Source: Streptosporangiaceae bacterium
GTDB lineage: Bacteria > Actinomycetota > Actinomycetes > Streptosporangiales > Streptosporangiaceae
Assembly (NCBI GenBank): GCA_030050125.1
Contig: JASIJN010000333.1
Span: 1-12,520 of the forward strand
DNA: 12,520 nt
Direction: 5' to 3'
Of the stretch, positions 1-6,214 are shown piece by piece. Below the pieces are notes generated by a model that ran no database searches, had not been told where the DNA came from, and saw only the letters and a list, made by a program, of their open reading frames with translations. The position numbers and the translations under genes are program-made. Numbering within the stretch: position 1 is the stretch's first letter; the number at the start of each line of letters is the position of its first letter.

Positions 1-48
1 CGAGGCGCCGGCCGCGTCACGCGGCCGCTGCGCGATGACGGGCGTCAT
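1..48 (-). CDS. ABC-2 type permease, N-terminal fragment (DrrB-like, runs off the window)
   Basis: Only the first 16 codons are present, read leftward from an ATG at 48-46 to the window edge (MTPVIAQRPRDAAGAS). The ATG overlaps the TGA stop of the upstream ATPase gene (ATGA, 45-48), a typical sign of translational coupling. In DrrAB-type exporters the gene directly after the ATPase encodes the ABC-2 membrane subunit that forms the export channel, so that is the likely identity. No membrane segment is reached within the fragment, so the call rests on gene order and the overlap rather than on domain content. It would be co-transcribed with the ATPase from the operator-controlled promoter near position 1085. 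Confidence 0.65.
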   Translation of the reverse strand, partial: MTPVIAQRPRDAAGAS

Positions 49-1025
49 GCCCGCGCTCCTTCGCTCCGGCGCTCCGCCGCTCCCCCTCCCGGCCCCGCCA
101 GTCCGGTGAGCGCGAAGAAGACATCATCGAGCGACGGCTGGCGGACCTCGATGTTGTCGACCAGCATCCCCGCCTGGTCCAGCGCGCGTACCAGAGCGGT
201 CGCCAGGCCGGGTGCGCTGTCCACGGCGGCGGCCAGGCGCAGCCCGTCGGCGCTGACCGATACCCGGCCGCCCACCAGGGGCGCGATCATCTCGACGGCC
301 TCTGGCCCGGGCTCGGCCAGCGTCACCTCGACGTGCGCGCTGCGGCTGCGCTCCTTCAACTCGCGCGGCGTCCCTTCGGCGATCACCTGGCCGTGGTCGA
401 CCACCACGATGCGGTCCGCCAGGGCGTCCGCCTCGTCCAGGTACTGGGTGGTCAGCAGCAGCGTGACGCCCGAGCCGACGAGTTCCCTGATCACTTCCCA
501 GACTCGCTGCCTGCTCGCCGGGTCCAGGCCCGTGGTCGGCTCGTCCAGGAACAGCACGGGCGGTCGCGTCACCAGGCTGGCCGCCAGGTCCAGACGGCGC
601 CGCATGCCTCCCGAGTAGCCCTTGACCACCCGGTCGGCGGCGTCGGCCATCTCGAACAGCTCGAGCAGTTCGACGGCCCTGGCCCGGGCCTGGCCGGATC
701 GCAACCCGCTCAGCTCGCCGACCAGCACGAGGTTCTGCCTGCCGGTCAGCAGCCCGTCCAACGTCGCGTCCTGGGCGGCCACGCCGATCTGCCTGCGCAC
801 GGCGGCCGGATGGGCCAGGACGTCGATGCCGGCCACCCAGGCCCGGCCCGCGTCCGGCAGCGCCAGGGTGGTCAAGATCCGCACGGCGGTGGTCTTCCCG
901 GCTCCGTTCGGGCCGAGCAGCCCCAGCACGCTCCCGGCCGACACGGAGAAGCTGACCCCGGCCAGCGCGCGCGTGTCGCCGTAGCTCTTGAACAGCCGGT
1001 CGGCCTCGATCATCGTGTCAGCCAT
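45..1025 (-). CDS. ABC exporter ATP-binding subunit, DrrA family
   Basis: This 326-residue nucleotide-binding subunit should hydrolyse ATP to drive export of a drug-like compound by an ABC-2 permease. Visible motifs are Walker A GPNGAGKTT (residues 38-46), Q-loop Q85, signature YSGGMRRRLDLA (137-148), Walker B VLFLDEP (157-163) and the D-loop just after it. The usual switch histidine is glutamine (Q194 in TTQYLDEAD), which as I recall is normal for DrrA-like proteins. The C-terminal PSLDDVFFALTG resembles the LDDVF-type tail of DrrA, which contacts DrrB. The length fits the family. The start at 1025 has an AGAGGA ribosome site 9 nt upstream; a second ATG lies four codons later. It is first in an operon with the permease at 1-48 and divergent from the TetR gene. 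Substrate is unknown. Confidence 0.93.
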   Translation of the reverse strand: MADTMIEADRLFKSYGDTRALAGVSFSVSAGSVLGLLGPNGAGKTTAVRILTTLALPDAGRAWVAGIDVLAHPAAVRRQIGVAAQDATLDGLLTGRQNLVLVGELSGLRSGQARARAVELLELFEMADAADRVVKGYSGGMRRRLDLAASLVTRPPVLFLDEPTTGLDPASRQRVWEVIRELVGSGVTLLLTTQYLDEADALADRIVVVDHGQVIAEGTPRELKERSRSAHVEVTLAEPGPEAVEMIAPLVGGRVSVSADGLRLAAAVDSAPGLATALVRALDQAGMLVDNIEVRQPSLDDVFFALTGLAGPGGGAAERRSEGARA

Positions 1026-1056
1026 CGCCGGTCATCCTCTGGAGGCTCGGTGATCT

Positions 1057-1076
1057 CTTACCTAACGGTCGGTAAG
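1057..1076. promoter_or_regulatory. TetR-type operator 1 of the divergent ABC/TetR region
   Basis: The sequence CTTACCTAACGGTCGGTAAG has arms CTTACC and GGTAAG and is 16/20 symmetric. It matches the reverse complement of operator 2 at 19 of 20 positions. Such an imperfect palindrome between a TetR gene and its divergent exporter is the standard arrangement for TetR autoregulation. It lies just downstream of the predicted transcript start of the exporter operon. Confidence 0.82.
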
Positions 1077-1084
1077 TGGCAGTC

Positions 1085-1090
1085 AGCATA
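1085..1090 (-). promoter_or_regulatory. Candidate -10 element of the ABC exporter operon
   Basis: Read on the minus strand, 1090-1085 is TATGCT, a fair -10 hexamer, which would place the transcript start near 1078. A matching -35 would fall inside the operator at 1100-1119 but is weak. The element lies between the two operators, so repressor bound at either site should interfere with polymerase. The call is by eye only. Confidence 0.4.
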
Positions 1091-1099
1091 CACCGGTTG

Positions 1100-1119
1100 C
1101 TTACCGAACGTTAGGTAAG
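1100..1119. promoter_or_regulatory. TetR-type operator 2 of the divergent ABC/TetR region
   Basis: The sequence CTTACCGAACGTTAGGTAAG is an inverted repeat with only one unpaired base pair (18/20 symmetric; flanking G and C extend the symmetry to 20/22). Its reverse complement is nearly identical to operator 1. The two centres are 43 bp apart, about four helical turns, placing both on the same DNA face. It covers the expected -35 regions of both divergent promoters. Confidence 0.85.
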
Positions 1120-1133
1120 CTGCTTCCCGGCGC

Positions 1134-1139
1134 TAAAAT
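1134..1139 (+). promoter_or_regulatory. -10 element of a leaderless tetR transcript
   Basis: TAAAAT at 1134-1139 is a near-consensus -10. The GTG start codon of the TetR gene begins at 1146, after a 6-nt gap, exactly where a transcript start is expected. No Shine-Dalgarno sequence precedes the GTG. Leaderless mRNAs are common in actinobacteria, so this is a consistent leaderless-start signal. The expected -35 (around 1111-1116, TTAGGT) is weak and lies within operator 2. Confidence 0.6.
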
Positions 1140-1145
1140 GGGCCC

Positions 1146-1772
1146 GTGACACGGGCAGATGTGGCGCTCGCCAGGGCACCGACCGGGGATGCCAGCGACG
1201 ACCAGGCCGACCCATCCACCCGCGAGAAGATCCTCGACGTCGCCTTGGACCTGTTCACGAACCAGGGTTTCGACGGCACCTCCATGCGCGAGATAGCCGA
1301 ACGGCTCCTCATCAGCAAGCCGGCGATCTACTACCACTTCGCGTCCAAGGAAGACATCCTGATGGCGCTGCACCTGCGCCTGCACGAGTTCGTGAAGCCG
1401 ACGTTCGCCCCGTTGACGGGCCGGACCGTCACGCTCCAGACCTGGGGCTCGCTGCTCGATCAGCTGCAAGATCAGATGCTGGCCCAGCGCAAGATCTTCC
1501 TGATGCACGAGCGCAACCAGGCGGCGCTGGAGAAACTGCATCGCAAGCCGCACGAAGGGGACGGGCACGATGACATCCGGCAGTGGTTGCGGCAGGCTCT
1601 CGCCGATCCGTCGCTGTCGCTGCGCGACCGGGTCCGAATGGCGTGCTCGCTGGGCGCGGTGATCGGAGTGCTGTTCCTGGCCGGGGACGCGTTCGACAAC
1701 GTCTCCGGCGCCGAACTCGGCTCCCTGGTGCGCGAGGCGGTCCACGAGGTCGTGGCCGACCGCAGCGCCTAG
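1146..1772 (+). CDS. TetR/AcrR-family repressor, probable regulator of the divergent ABC exporter
   Basis: This 208-residue protein has a typical TetR DNA-binding domain at about residues 24-72: STREKILDVALDLF, then the helix-turn-helix with MREIAERLLISKPAIYYHF. The C-terminal half (about 85-205) is helical and variable, as expected for a ligand-binding and dimerisation domain. The start is GTG at 1146. The earlier ATG at 1138 is out of frame and hits a stop after three codons, and the next in-frame Met is inside the helix-turn-helix. There is no ribosome site, and a -10 sits 6 nt upstream, so translation is probably leaderless. The divergent neighbour is a DrrA-type exporter and two matching operators lie between, so it likely represses both itself and the exporter until an effector binds. 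Effector unknown. Confidence 0.92.
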   Translation: MTRADVALARAPTGDASDDQADPSTREKILDVALDLFTNQGFDGTSMREIAERLLISKPAIYYHFASKEDILMALHLRLHEFVKPTFAPLTGRTVTLQTWGSLLDQLQDQMLAQRKIFLMHERNQAALEKLHRKPHEGDGHDDIRQWLRQALADPSLSLRDRVRMACSLGAVIGVLFLAGDAFDNVSGAELGSLVREAVHEVVADRSA

Positions 1773-1802
1773 CCTGCTCCTACCTGGCTTAACTGGCCGT
1801 CG

Positions 1803-1817
1803 CCGGGAATTACCCGG
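1803..1817 (+). terminator. Weak hairpin after the tetR gene
   Basis: CCGGG and CCCGG form a 5-bp GC stem around the loop AATTA, about 30 bp after the TetR stop. There is no T-tract, so it is a weak candidate for transcription termination between the regulator and the membrane-protein gene. The stem is short enough to have arisen by chance in DNA this GC-rich. Confidence 0.25.
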
Positions 1818-1860
1818 ACCCCCATGCTGTTCGCGTCCCAGTAAGGCAAGACGGGGCAGC

Positions 1861-1880
1861 CTGTCTCCCCCTGTCTCCCC
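1861..1880 (+). repeat. Perfect 10-bp tandem repeat upstream of the DMT gene
   Basis: CTGTCTCCCC occurs twice back to back, ending 18 bp before the ATG at 1899. It falls in the 5' untranslated or promoter region of the membrane-protein gene. The pyrimidine-rich strand carries no ribosome site. It may be replication slippage or an RNA-level or protein-binding element; the sequence alone does not distinguish these. Confidence 0.6.
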
Positions 1881-1898
1881 GGCAAGCGAAGCGGGCTC

Positions 1899-2957
1899 AT
1901 GGAGAAGGCAATCTTGCTGGCCGTCGCGGCAAGCTTCTGCACCGCCACGGCCTCGGTGGCTCAGCGCCAGGGCGCCAGGAGTGTCGCCACGACCGGTGGC
2001 TTCGGCGTGCGGCTGATCCTGCGCCTGGCCCGCCGCCCGGTCTGGATACTGGGCATCGCGAGCATGATCGCCGGCTTCTTGTTCCAGCTCACTGCGCTGC
2101 GTTACGGCGCCCTCGCCCTAGTCCAGCCCATCCTGGCGCTCGAACTGCTTCTCGTCTTCGGCTACATGGCCGTCGCCGGCCGACGACGAGTGCGGATCAA
2201 GCGCCGCGACTGGGCGGCCGCAGCCGCCATGTCGGCGGGGATCGCGGTGTTCCTTCGCCTGGCGTCCCCGTCCGGGGGACGGCTGAACGCGCCGGGTGGC
2301 TCCTGGCTGCTGGCGGCCCTGATCACGCTCGGCGTCGTGCTGGTGGCCGTCGCCGCGGCCTCCACCCTGGGTAACCGGACCGGAGCATCGCCCGCCCGGC
2401 GGGCCGCCTTGCTCGGATCGGCCACCGGGATCGCATGGGGTTTCGTGGCCGCCATCATCAAGGAACTCAGCTCATACCTGGGCGATGGCCTAGGCGCGGT
2501 CTTCTCCACCTGGTCCCTGTACCTGCTGGTGATTGTCGGGGCCTCGACGATGCTGCTGGCCTCGCACGCGCTCGCGGCCGGGCCGCTGGCCGCCTCCCAG
2601 CCCGGATTCACCATCTTGGACCCGCTCTCGGCCAGCCTGCTCGGGGTGTTCCTGTTCGGCGAGCACATCCGGACCGGCCCCTGGGACCTCGCGGGCGAGG
2701 CGCTGGCGCTGGCGCTCGTCATAGCCGGCGCTTCGGGCCTCAGCCGCAGCTGCTTCATACTCGGGGAACTCGGCGATCCGTCCTGCCTGCCGGCCCGGTT
2801 CCAGGCCCAGGCCCGCGGCAAGAGGCTCCCCGGCGCGGCGCAGCCGGGACCATGGCACGTTCAGCAGCGAAGGCCTGAGCTGCCCGAAACGGGCGACGAC
2901 CTTGCCTCGCCCGAAGCACGGTGCCCTGCGGGCACGCGGGAACGACTCCGTGGTTAG
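1899..2957 (+). CDS. DMT-superfamily membrane transporter (EamA/NIPA-like)
   Basis: This is a 352-residue integral membrane protein. Hydrophobic segments run through residues 1-290 in the double-repeat pattern of drug/metabolite transporters: an N-terminal helix (EKAILLAVAASFCTATAS), a helix around 48-68, a segment 72-92 with LVQPILALELLL, and a later equivalent with AASQPGFTILDPLSASLLGVFLFGE. The paired 'QP...E' segments after each repeat are characteristic of actinobacterial DMT/NIPA-like proteins. Substrate cannot be inferred. The last 65 or so residues are polar, rich in R, P and E, and lack membrane segments; family members I recall end near residue 300. The start ATG at 1899 has only a weak purine stretch upstream. 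The gene is monocistronic and convergent with the acyltransferase gene, with 7 bp between stops. Confidence 0.78.
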   Translation: MEKAILLAVAASFCTATASVAQRQGARSVATTGGFGVRLILRLARRPVWILGIASMIAGFLFQLTALRYGALALVQPILALELLLVFGYMAVAGRRRVRIKRRDWAAAAAMSAGIAVFLRLASPSGGRLNAPGGSWLLAALITLGVVLVAVAAASTLGNRTGASPARRAALLGSATGIAWGFVAAIIKELSSYLGDGLGAVFSTWSLYLLVIVGASTMLLASHALAAGPLAASQPGFTILDPLSASLLGVFLFGEHIRTGPWDLAGEALALALVIAGASGLSRSCFILGELGDPSCLPARFQAQARGKRLPGAAQPGPWHVQQRRPELPETGDDLASPEARCPAGTRERLRG

Positions 2958-2964
2958 CGCGGGG

Positions 2965-3660
2965 CTATCGCGGAAGCCCGATCGCATCGTCCCGCTGATC
3001 GGCGGCGGCGGGTTTGTCCCGGAAGAACCGGGACTTTCCGAGCGCCCCGGGCCACTCGCGGGGATGCATGATCTCATTGCGGCCCCTGGCAATGTGCCCG
3101 GCCGGCACGTCCCTCGTGACGAGCGCGCCTGCGCAGACGTACGCGCTCTCCCCGATGTTGACGCCGCCGACCACGATGGCGTGCAAGCCGACGAACGCGC
3201 CGTCCTCGACGATCGGCGCCGGCTCCTCTGATGCAGGGTCGTCCCAGCCCAGCGACGGGTCCAGCTGGCGGTGGATGAGATCTCCCGCGATCCGGCAGCG
3301 GGCACCTATGCGAGCGCAGTCGCTGATGTTACCCGTGATCACGGTGTCATCGCCTACCGTCACGCCGATGCCGATCCGGGACCGGGTGCCCACCACCACG
3401 CGTTCCCCGATCACGGCCCGGGCGTGGATCGCCACGTAGTCCTCGATCAGTGAGTTCGGTCCGATCGTCACGCCCTGGCCGATGACGGCGAACTGACCTA
3501 CCCATACTCCGGCCCGGATCACGGTGTCACCCTCGACCCGCACCTGCCGACCGTCGAGAAGCGGGCGGTACGGGCTGTTGATGACGGCGGTTGACGCTAT
3601 CTGAGCGGTCGGCGCGATCTGAGCGGCCGGTCCTGCCGCGGCCGTGTCACTCCTGGTCAT
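2965..3660 (-). CDS. Hexapeptide-repeat (left-handed beta-helix) acyltransferase
   Basis: This is a 231-residue protein with many imperfect [IVL]-G-x4 hexapeptides running through most of the chain (for example VWVGQFAVIGQGVTIGPNSLIEDY and AVIGERVVVGTRSRIGIGVTVGDDTVI), the signature of the trimeric LbH fold. Such enzymes usually transfer acetyl or other acyl groups from CoA to sugars or amino groups. A loop near HRQLDPSLGWDDP interrupts the coils, as acceptor-binding loops do. The chosen ATG (3660) overlaps the stop of the glycosyltransferase gene (ATGA, 3657-3660), implying coupled translation; a GTG four codons upstream (3672) is the alternative. It is last in the XRE-glycosyltransferase-acyltransferase operon, so modification of the sugar product is a reasonable guess. 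Substrate unknown. Confidence 0.85.
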   Translation of the reverse strand: MTRSDTAAAGPAAQIAPTAQIASTAVINSPYRPLLDGRQVRVEGDTVIRAGVWVGQFAVIGQGVTIGPNSLIEDYVAIHARAVIGERVVVGTRSRIGIGVTVGDDTVITGNISDCARIGARCRIAGDLIHRQLDPSLGWDDPASEEPAPIVEDGAFVGLHAIVVGGVNIGESAYVCAGALVTRDVPAGHIARGRNEIMHPREWPGALGKSRFFRDKPAAADQRDDAIGLPR

Positions 3661-4853
3661 TGCTTCAGGCACCTATCCAGCGCGGGGAGTTCCAGGTACT
3701 CGGCCGCGCCCGCCAGATCGGCAAGAACGGGAAGGCCGGCCAGCTTGTCGCGCCAGATCTCCAGGTCCGCCTGCCAGGCGTAGACATACGAGAGGCAGGC
3801 CAGCTCGGTGATGCCTGCGAGTCGCTTGCGTGCCGCCGACAAAGACATCAGGGCGTACCCGGTCGTCGGCGCGTCTTCCTGCCGGAGCAGGAGCCGGTCG
3901 GCGATGTGGTCGATCAGCCAGGAGCGCCGCCGCAGTGCCTCACGCCAGTAGTCACGCGTCGCGTCGGTCACGTCCCCGCCTTCGTGCAGCAGTCGGTAAA
4001 GGCCCTCGGCAATAACGTCGCCGAACTCTTCGGAGGCCGCGCGCCTGGGCCGCGCGAATGGCTGGTACGGGACCTGAGAGAGCGTGCCCGCCACGGCGAA
4101 AGAACGGCGTTGCGCAGCCGCGAACAAGAATAGCCAGTCCTCGTTGTAAATAGGCGGAAATAGCACATCGGCCCGGATCGCGTCGACCAGCAGTGCCCCG
4201 CCGCCGGGGAACACGTCCTGGTCGCCGCCAGCGAGCCGGTGCGCGTGACAGACGACGGAGTTATCCGGGTAGTAGCCGATCTTGAAGCCCACGGCCTGAC
4301 AGTGGGCAGTCAGCGCGGCGGCCACGGAGACGACGCCCGGGGTCAGGTCCCGGATGTCGTCGTCGAGGAACATGATCGTGTCCCAGGCGCACAGGCGGGC
4401 CAGCAGCAGGCCGACGTTGCGCTTGCGGGCGATGTCCACGTGACACGAGGGCACGATCTCGTTCTCCGGATGCTCGGCAGTGAGCAGGGGCAGCGTGCCG
4501 TCATGGTCTGGAGAAACGTAGCTGACCAGGACGTCACCGCCCAGGGCGGCGCACTCCAGAGTGGCCTGCGCCGCCTGCTCGGCCGTGCTGCACAGCACCA
4601 CCAGCGCGCAACCGACCTCGCTCGCCAGGGCGATGGCGGTTCCCAGCGACCAGGGCCGGATGGTCGGGACCACGATCGCATCGAGCCGCCGCGGCGGCTG
4701 GCCCAGGGCCCGCTTCGGTCTGGCGGGATCCGGCCCCCCCGGGCCGGGTCCCGCTGGCTCCGAGCCTGGCCAAGCGGCGCAGCCGCCAGGGCATAGGAGG
4801 GCAGCGTGCGACTCGATGTGGAACGAGTCGACCTGGCTGGCTGGAGCGCTCAA
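3657..4853 (-). CDS. GT-A-like (family 2-type) glycosyltransferase, uncharacterised
   Basis: This is a 398-residue protein. After a Gly/Pro-rich N-terminal stretch (about residues 22-56) comes a Rossmann-like opening, LDAIVVPTIRPWSLGTAI (57-74). KRNVGLLLAR (144-153) and then IMFLDDDIRDL with D164-D165-D166 follow, matching the metal and nucleotide-sugar binding motif of GT-A enzymes. YNEDWLFL (E238-D239) resembles the catalytic-base motif of family 2. DNSVVCHAHR and PGGGALLV lie between. From memory, this arrangement recurs in unnamed actinobacterial proteins. It has no membrane helices. The start is TTG at 4853, supported by AGGGGG 7 nt upstream and an 11-nt gap from the XRE stop; no in-frame ATG lies before the fold. 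The stop overlaps the acyltransferase start. Donor and acceptor are unknown. Confidence 0.75.
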   Translation of the reverse strand: MSAPASQVDSFHIESHAALLCPGGCAAWPGSEPAGPGPGGPDPARPKRALGQPPRRLDAIVVPTIRPWSLGTAIALASEVGCALVVLCSTAEQAAQATLECAALGGDVLVSYVSPDHDGTLPLLTAEHPENEIVPSCHVDIARKRNVGLLLARLCAWDTIMFLDDDIRDLTPGVVSVAAALTAHCQAVGFKIGYYPDNSVVCHAHRLAGGDQDVFPGGGALLVDAIRADVLFPPIYNEDWLFLFAAAQRRSFAVAGTLSQVPYQPFARPRRAASEEFGDVIAEGLYRLLHEGGDVTDATRDYWREALRRRSWLIDHIADRLLLRQEDAPTTGYALMSLSAARKRLAGITELACLSYVYAWQADLEIWRDKLAGLPVLADLAGAAEYLELPALDRCLKQ

Positions 4854-4864
4854 GCCGCGGCCCC

Positions 4865-5971
4865 CTACTCGGCCTCGGGACCGCTGTTATCCCACTCGAA
4901 CAAGCGATTTTCCTTGTTGGACAGGTCTGGCGTCAGCGGATCCCTGTTGATGACAGGTACCCGCATCACGACGCAGTAGGTTGAACCTTCGGGAAAGCGC
5001 GGGAAAAGATATCGCTCGTTCTGCTCCCGGACCTCTGGCTCGATAAAGCATCTTGCCGCACCGTGCACTCCGCGGGTGGTGATTCCCCCGCAGAGCGTCA
5101 TGGTTCGCAAGGGCGCCGACGGGTTCGGGCCCCGCGCGAAGTAACCGACGTCCTCGACCAGGACACCGTCGGCCAGACGGTACGGGAACTCGAGCCTTCC
5201 AGCCTTCGGGTCGTCAACGACGATCACTCGTCGGTCGGCATGGCCCGGGTCGGCGTGGCCCGGGTCGACGAGATGGATGGGGATCGGGAAGATGCGGGAC
5301 AACCACTGGTTGAGCGTCGCCCAGGCCATCCCGCCGATCAGCACGAGGTGATGGGTGACATCGCGCCGCGTGAGATCCTGGGCCGCCTTGATGACAACAC
5401 GCGATGCGGGGTTGTAGGCCCGGATCGCACCGTAGATGTCGATCAGGGAATCCAGGTCGGCCAGATCGGAGAGCCGAACGTAGTCGAGGTTGTCCGGGTT
5501 GGAACTGGTCGGCCGCATCTCCTTCGGCAACCGGGCGCTGGCCAGCGTGATGGGCGAGCCGTCGGGAAAATCCCAGATGGAGCGGGCCTGCCTGACGGCC
5601 GACGCCTCCTGGCGCCCGGCGGCGACCTCCCGCAGGGTGATGAGCTCTTCCTTGAGTTCCGCCAGAACTTCGCGCTCGTCGGCCGTTAGCTCGTCGTCCT
5701 CGAGCAGGCGCACCGCCCCGCCCTCGAACGACCGGGGGGTGGCAAACAGGCGGGCATAGGAGCCCAGGCGCGACACGGGGACCAGGCGCCCGCTCGCCGG
5801 GTTCTCCCAGGACGATACGGCCGCCGGGCCGACCGGGCCCTGGGTGCCGCTGCCGAGCGCCTGGCCCAACTCGCTCTGGGTCAGCGGCACAGGCGCGCGT
5901 TCCCGCAGGTCACGGAGGCGTTCTGCGAGGCTCACCGCAGCCTGGCTGGGTGAGTCGCCCGAGATCGTCAC
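4865..5971 (-). CDS. XRE-type HTH protein with uncharacterised C-terminal sensor-like domain
   Basis: This is a 368-residue protein. The N-terminus holds a Cro/C1-type helix-turn-helix (LAERLRDLR, then LTQSELGQALG and PAAVSSWE). Next is an acidic helical linker (DDELTADEREVLAELKEEL). The C-terminal 230 residues form an alpha/beta-looking domain with YVRLSDLADLDSLIDIYGAIRAYNP, HHLVLIGGMAWATLN, DVGYFARGPNPSAPLRTMTLCGGITTRGVHGAARC and a terminal RLFEW. I recall a similar unnamed domain in other actinobacterial XRE proteins, where it looks like a ligand sensor. The GTG at 5971 is chosen because GGAGG lies 4 nt upstream; a TTG at 6034 would add 21 residues but lacks a ribosome site. It is first in the operon with the glycosyltransferase and may bind the palindrome at 6101-6121. 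A 5-residue PGHAD duplication is present. Confidence 0.78.
   Translation of the reverse strand: MTISGDSPSQAAVSLAERLRDLRERAPVPLTQSELGQALGSGTQGPVGPAAVSSWENPASGRLVPVSRLGSYARLFATPRSFEGGAVRLLEDDELTADEREVLAELKEELITLREVAAGRQEASAVRQARSIWDFPDGSPITLASARLPKEMRPTSSNPDNLDYVRLSDLADLDSLIDIYGAIRAYNPASRVVIKAAQDLTRRDVTHHLVLIGGMAWATLNQWLSRIFPIPIHLVDPGHADPGHADRRVIVVDDPKAGRLEFPYRLADGVLVEDVGYFARGPNPSAPLRTMTLCGGITTRGVHGAARCFIEPEVREQNERYLFPRFPEGSTYCVVMRVPVINRDPLTPDLSNKENRLFEWDNSGPEAE
5234..5263 (-). repeat. 15-bp tandem duplication inside the XRE gene
   Basis: GTCGGCATGGCCCGG is followed directly by GTCGGCGTGGCCCGG (14/15 identical), with GTCG beginning a third copy. On the coding strand this gives PGHAD twice in a row in the loop before RRVIVVDD. 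The period is in frame, so the protein is not disrupted. Confidence 0.85.
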
Positions 5972-6083
5972 GACGCCTCCATCGAGGGTACGCGCAGAGT
6001 ATTGCGTGATCGACAGTTCCCTGTGAGAGATCAATCGCGAAGTTCACCCAATCGTTACGTGGATCTCGGCTGCATTCTTCTAA

Positions 6084-6089
6084 ATTTTA
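6084..6089 (-). promoter_or_regulatory. Candidate -10 for the XRE operon in the AT-rich divergent region
   Basis: The stretch at about 6071-6105 is by far the most AT-rich part of the window. On the minus strand 6089-6084 reads TAAAAT, a good -10 for the leftward XRE operon. On the plus strand TAGATT (6091-6096) could serve the rightward operon, with a start near 6103. Neither has a convincing -35. The 11-bp near-palindrome CTAAATTTTAG (6080-6090) overlaps both. Confidence 0.4.
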
Positions 6090-6100
6090 GTAGATTTCAC

Positions 6101-6121
6101 GTAGCATCACCGTGATACTAC
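6101..6121. promoter_or_regulatory. 21-bp palindrome, candidate shared operator of both envelope operons
   Basis: The arms GTAGcATCAC and GTGATaCTAC flank a single central C. Nine of ten base pairs are complementary. The element lies between the XRE operon (left) and the membrane-protein operon (right), about 130 bp and 94 bp from their chosen starts. It overlaps the likely rightward transcript start. A symmetrical site beside a helix-turn-helix gene suggests autoregulation plus control of the divergent operon; binding by the XRE protein is inferred. Confidence 0.6.
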
Positions 6122-6201
6122 AGAGTAGCGCGAGGGGAAGTGACACAGGCGCGCGGGTCCGCGGAGTCTCCGCCCGGCACTCGAAGGCCCGGTCACGACG
6201 C

Positions 6202-6208
6202 GAGGAGG
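6202..6208 (+). promoter_or_regulatory. Ribosome binding site that sets the start of the four-helix protein
   Basis: GAGGAGG ends 6 nt before ATG 6215, an ideal Shine-Dalgarno placement. The upstream GTG at 6140 has its purine run only 2 nt away, which is too close. This selects the shorter, 283-residue protein and removes 25 low-complexity residues from the N-terminus. Confidence 0.85.
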
Positions 6209-6214
6209 AAGAAC

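Noticed and set aside
45..1025. Gln in place of the switch (H-loop) histidine of the ABC ATPase as evidence of an inactive protein.
   Set aside because: As I recall, TTQYLDEAD is the normal form in DrrA-family ATPases; all other catalytic motifs are intact.
333..1118. A 261-codon plus-strand frame opposite the ABC ATPase.
   Set aside because: It is antisense to a gene with full Walker and signature motifs, and its Gln/Arg/His-rich product shows no fold; it also crosses the divergent operators.
2490..3305. A minus-strand frame spanning the DMT tail and the acyltransferase end.
   Set aside because: It overlaps two supported genes in other frames and has Arg/Ser-rich low-complexity content.
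5972..6034. TTG 6034 as the start of the XRE protein.
   Set aside because: No ribosome site precedes it; GTG 5971 has GGAGG just upstream and the helix-turn-helix lies entirely after it.
6140..6214. GTG 6140 as the start of the four-helix protein.
   Set aside because: Its purine run is only 2 nt away and the added 25 residues look like untranslated leader, whereas ATG 6215 has GAGGAGG at ideal spacing.
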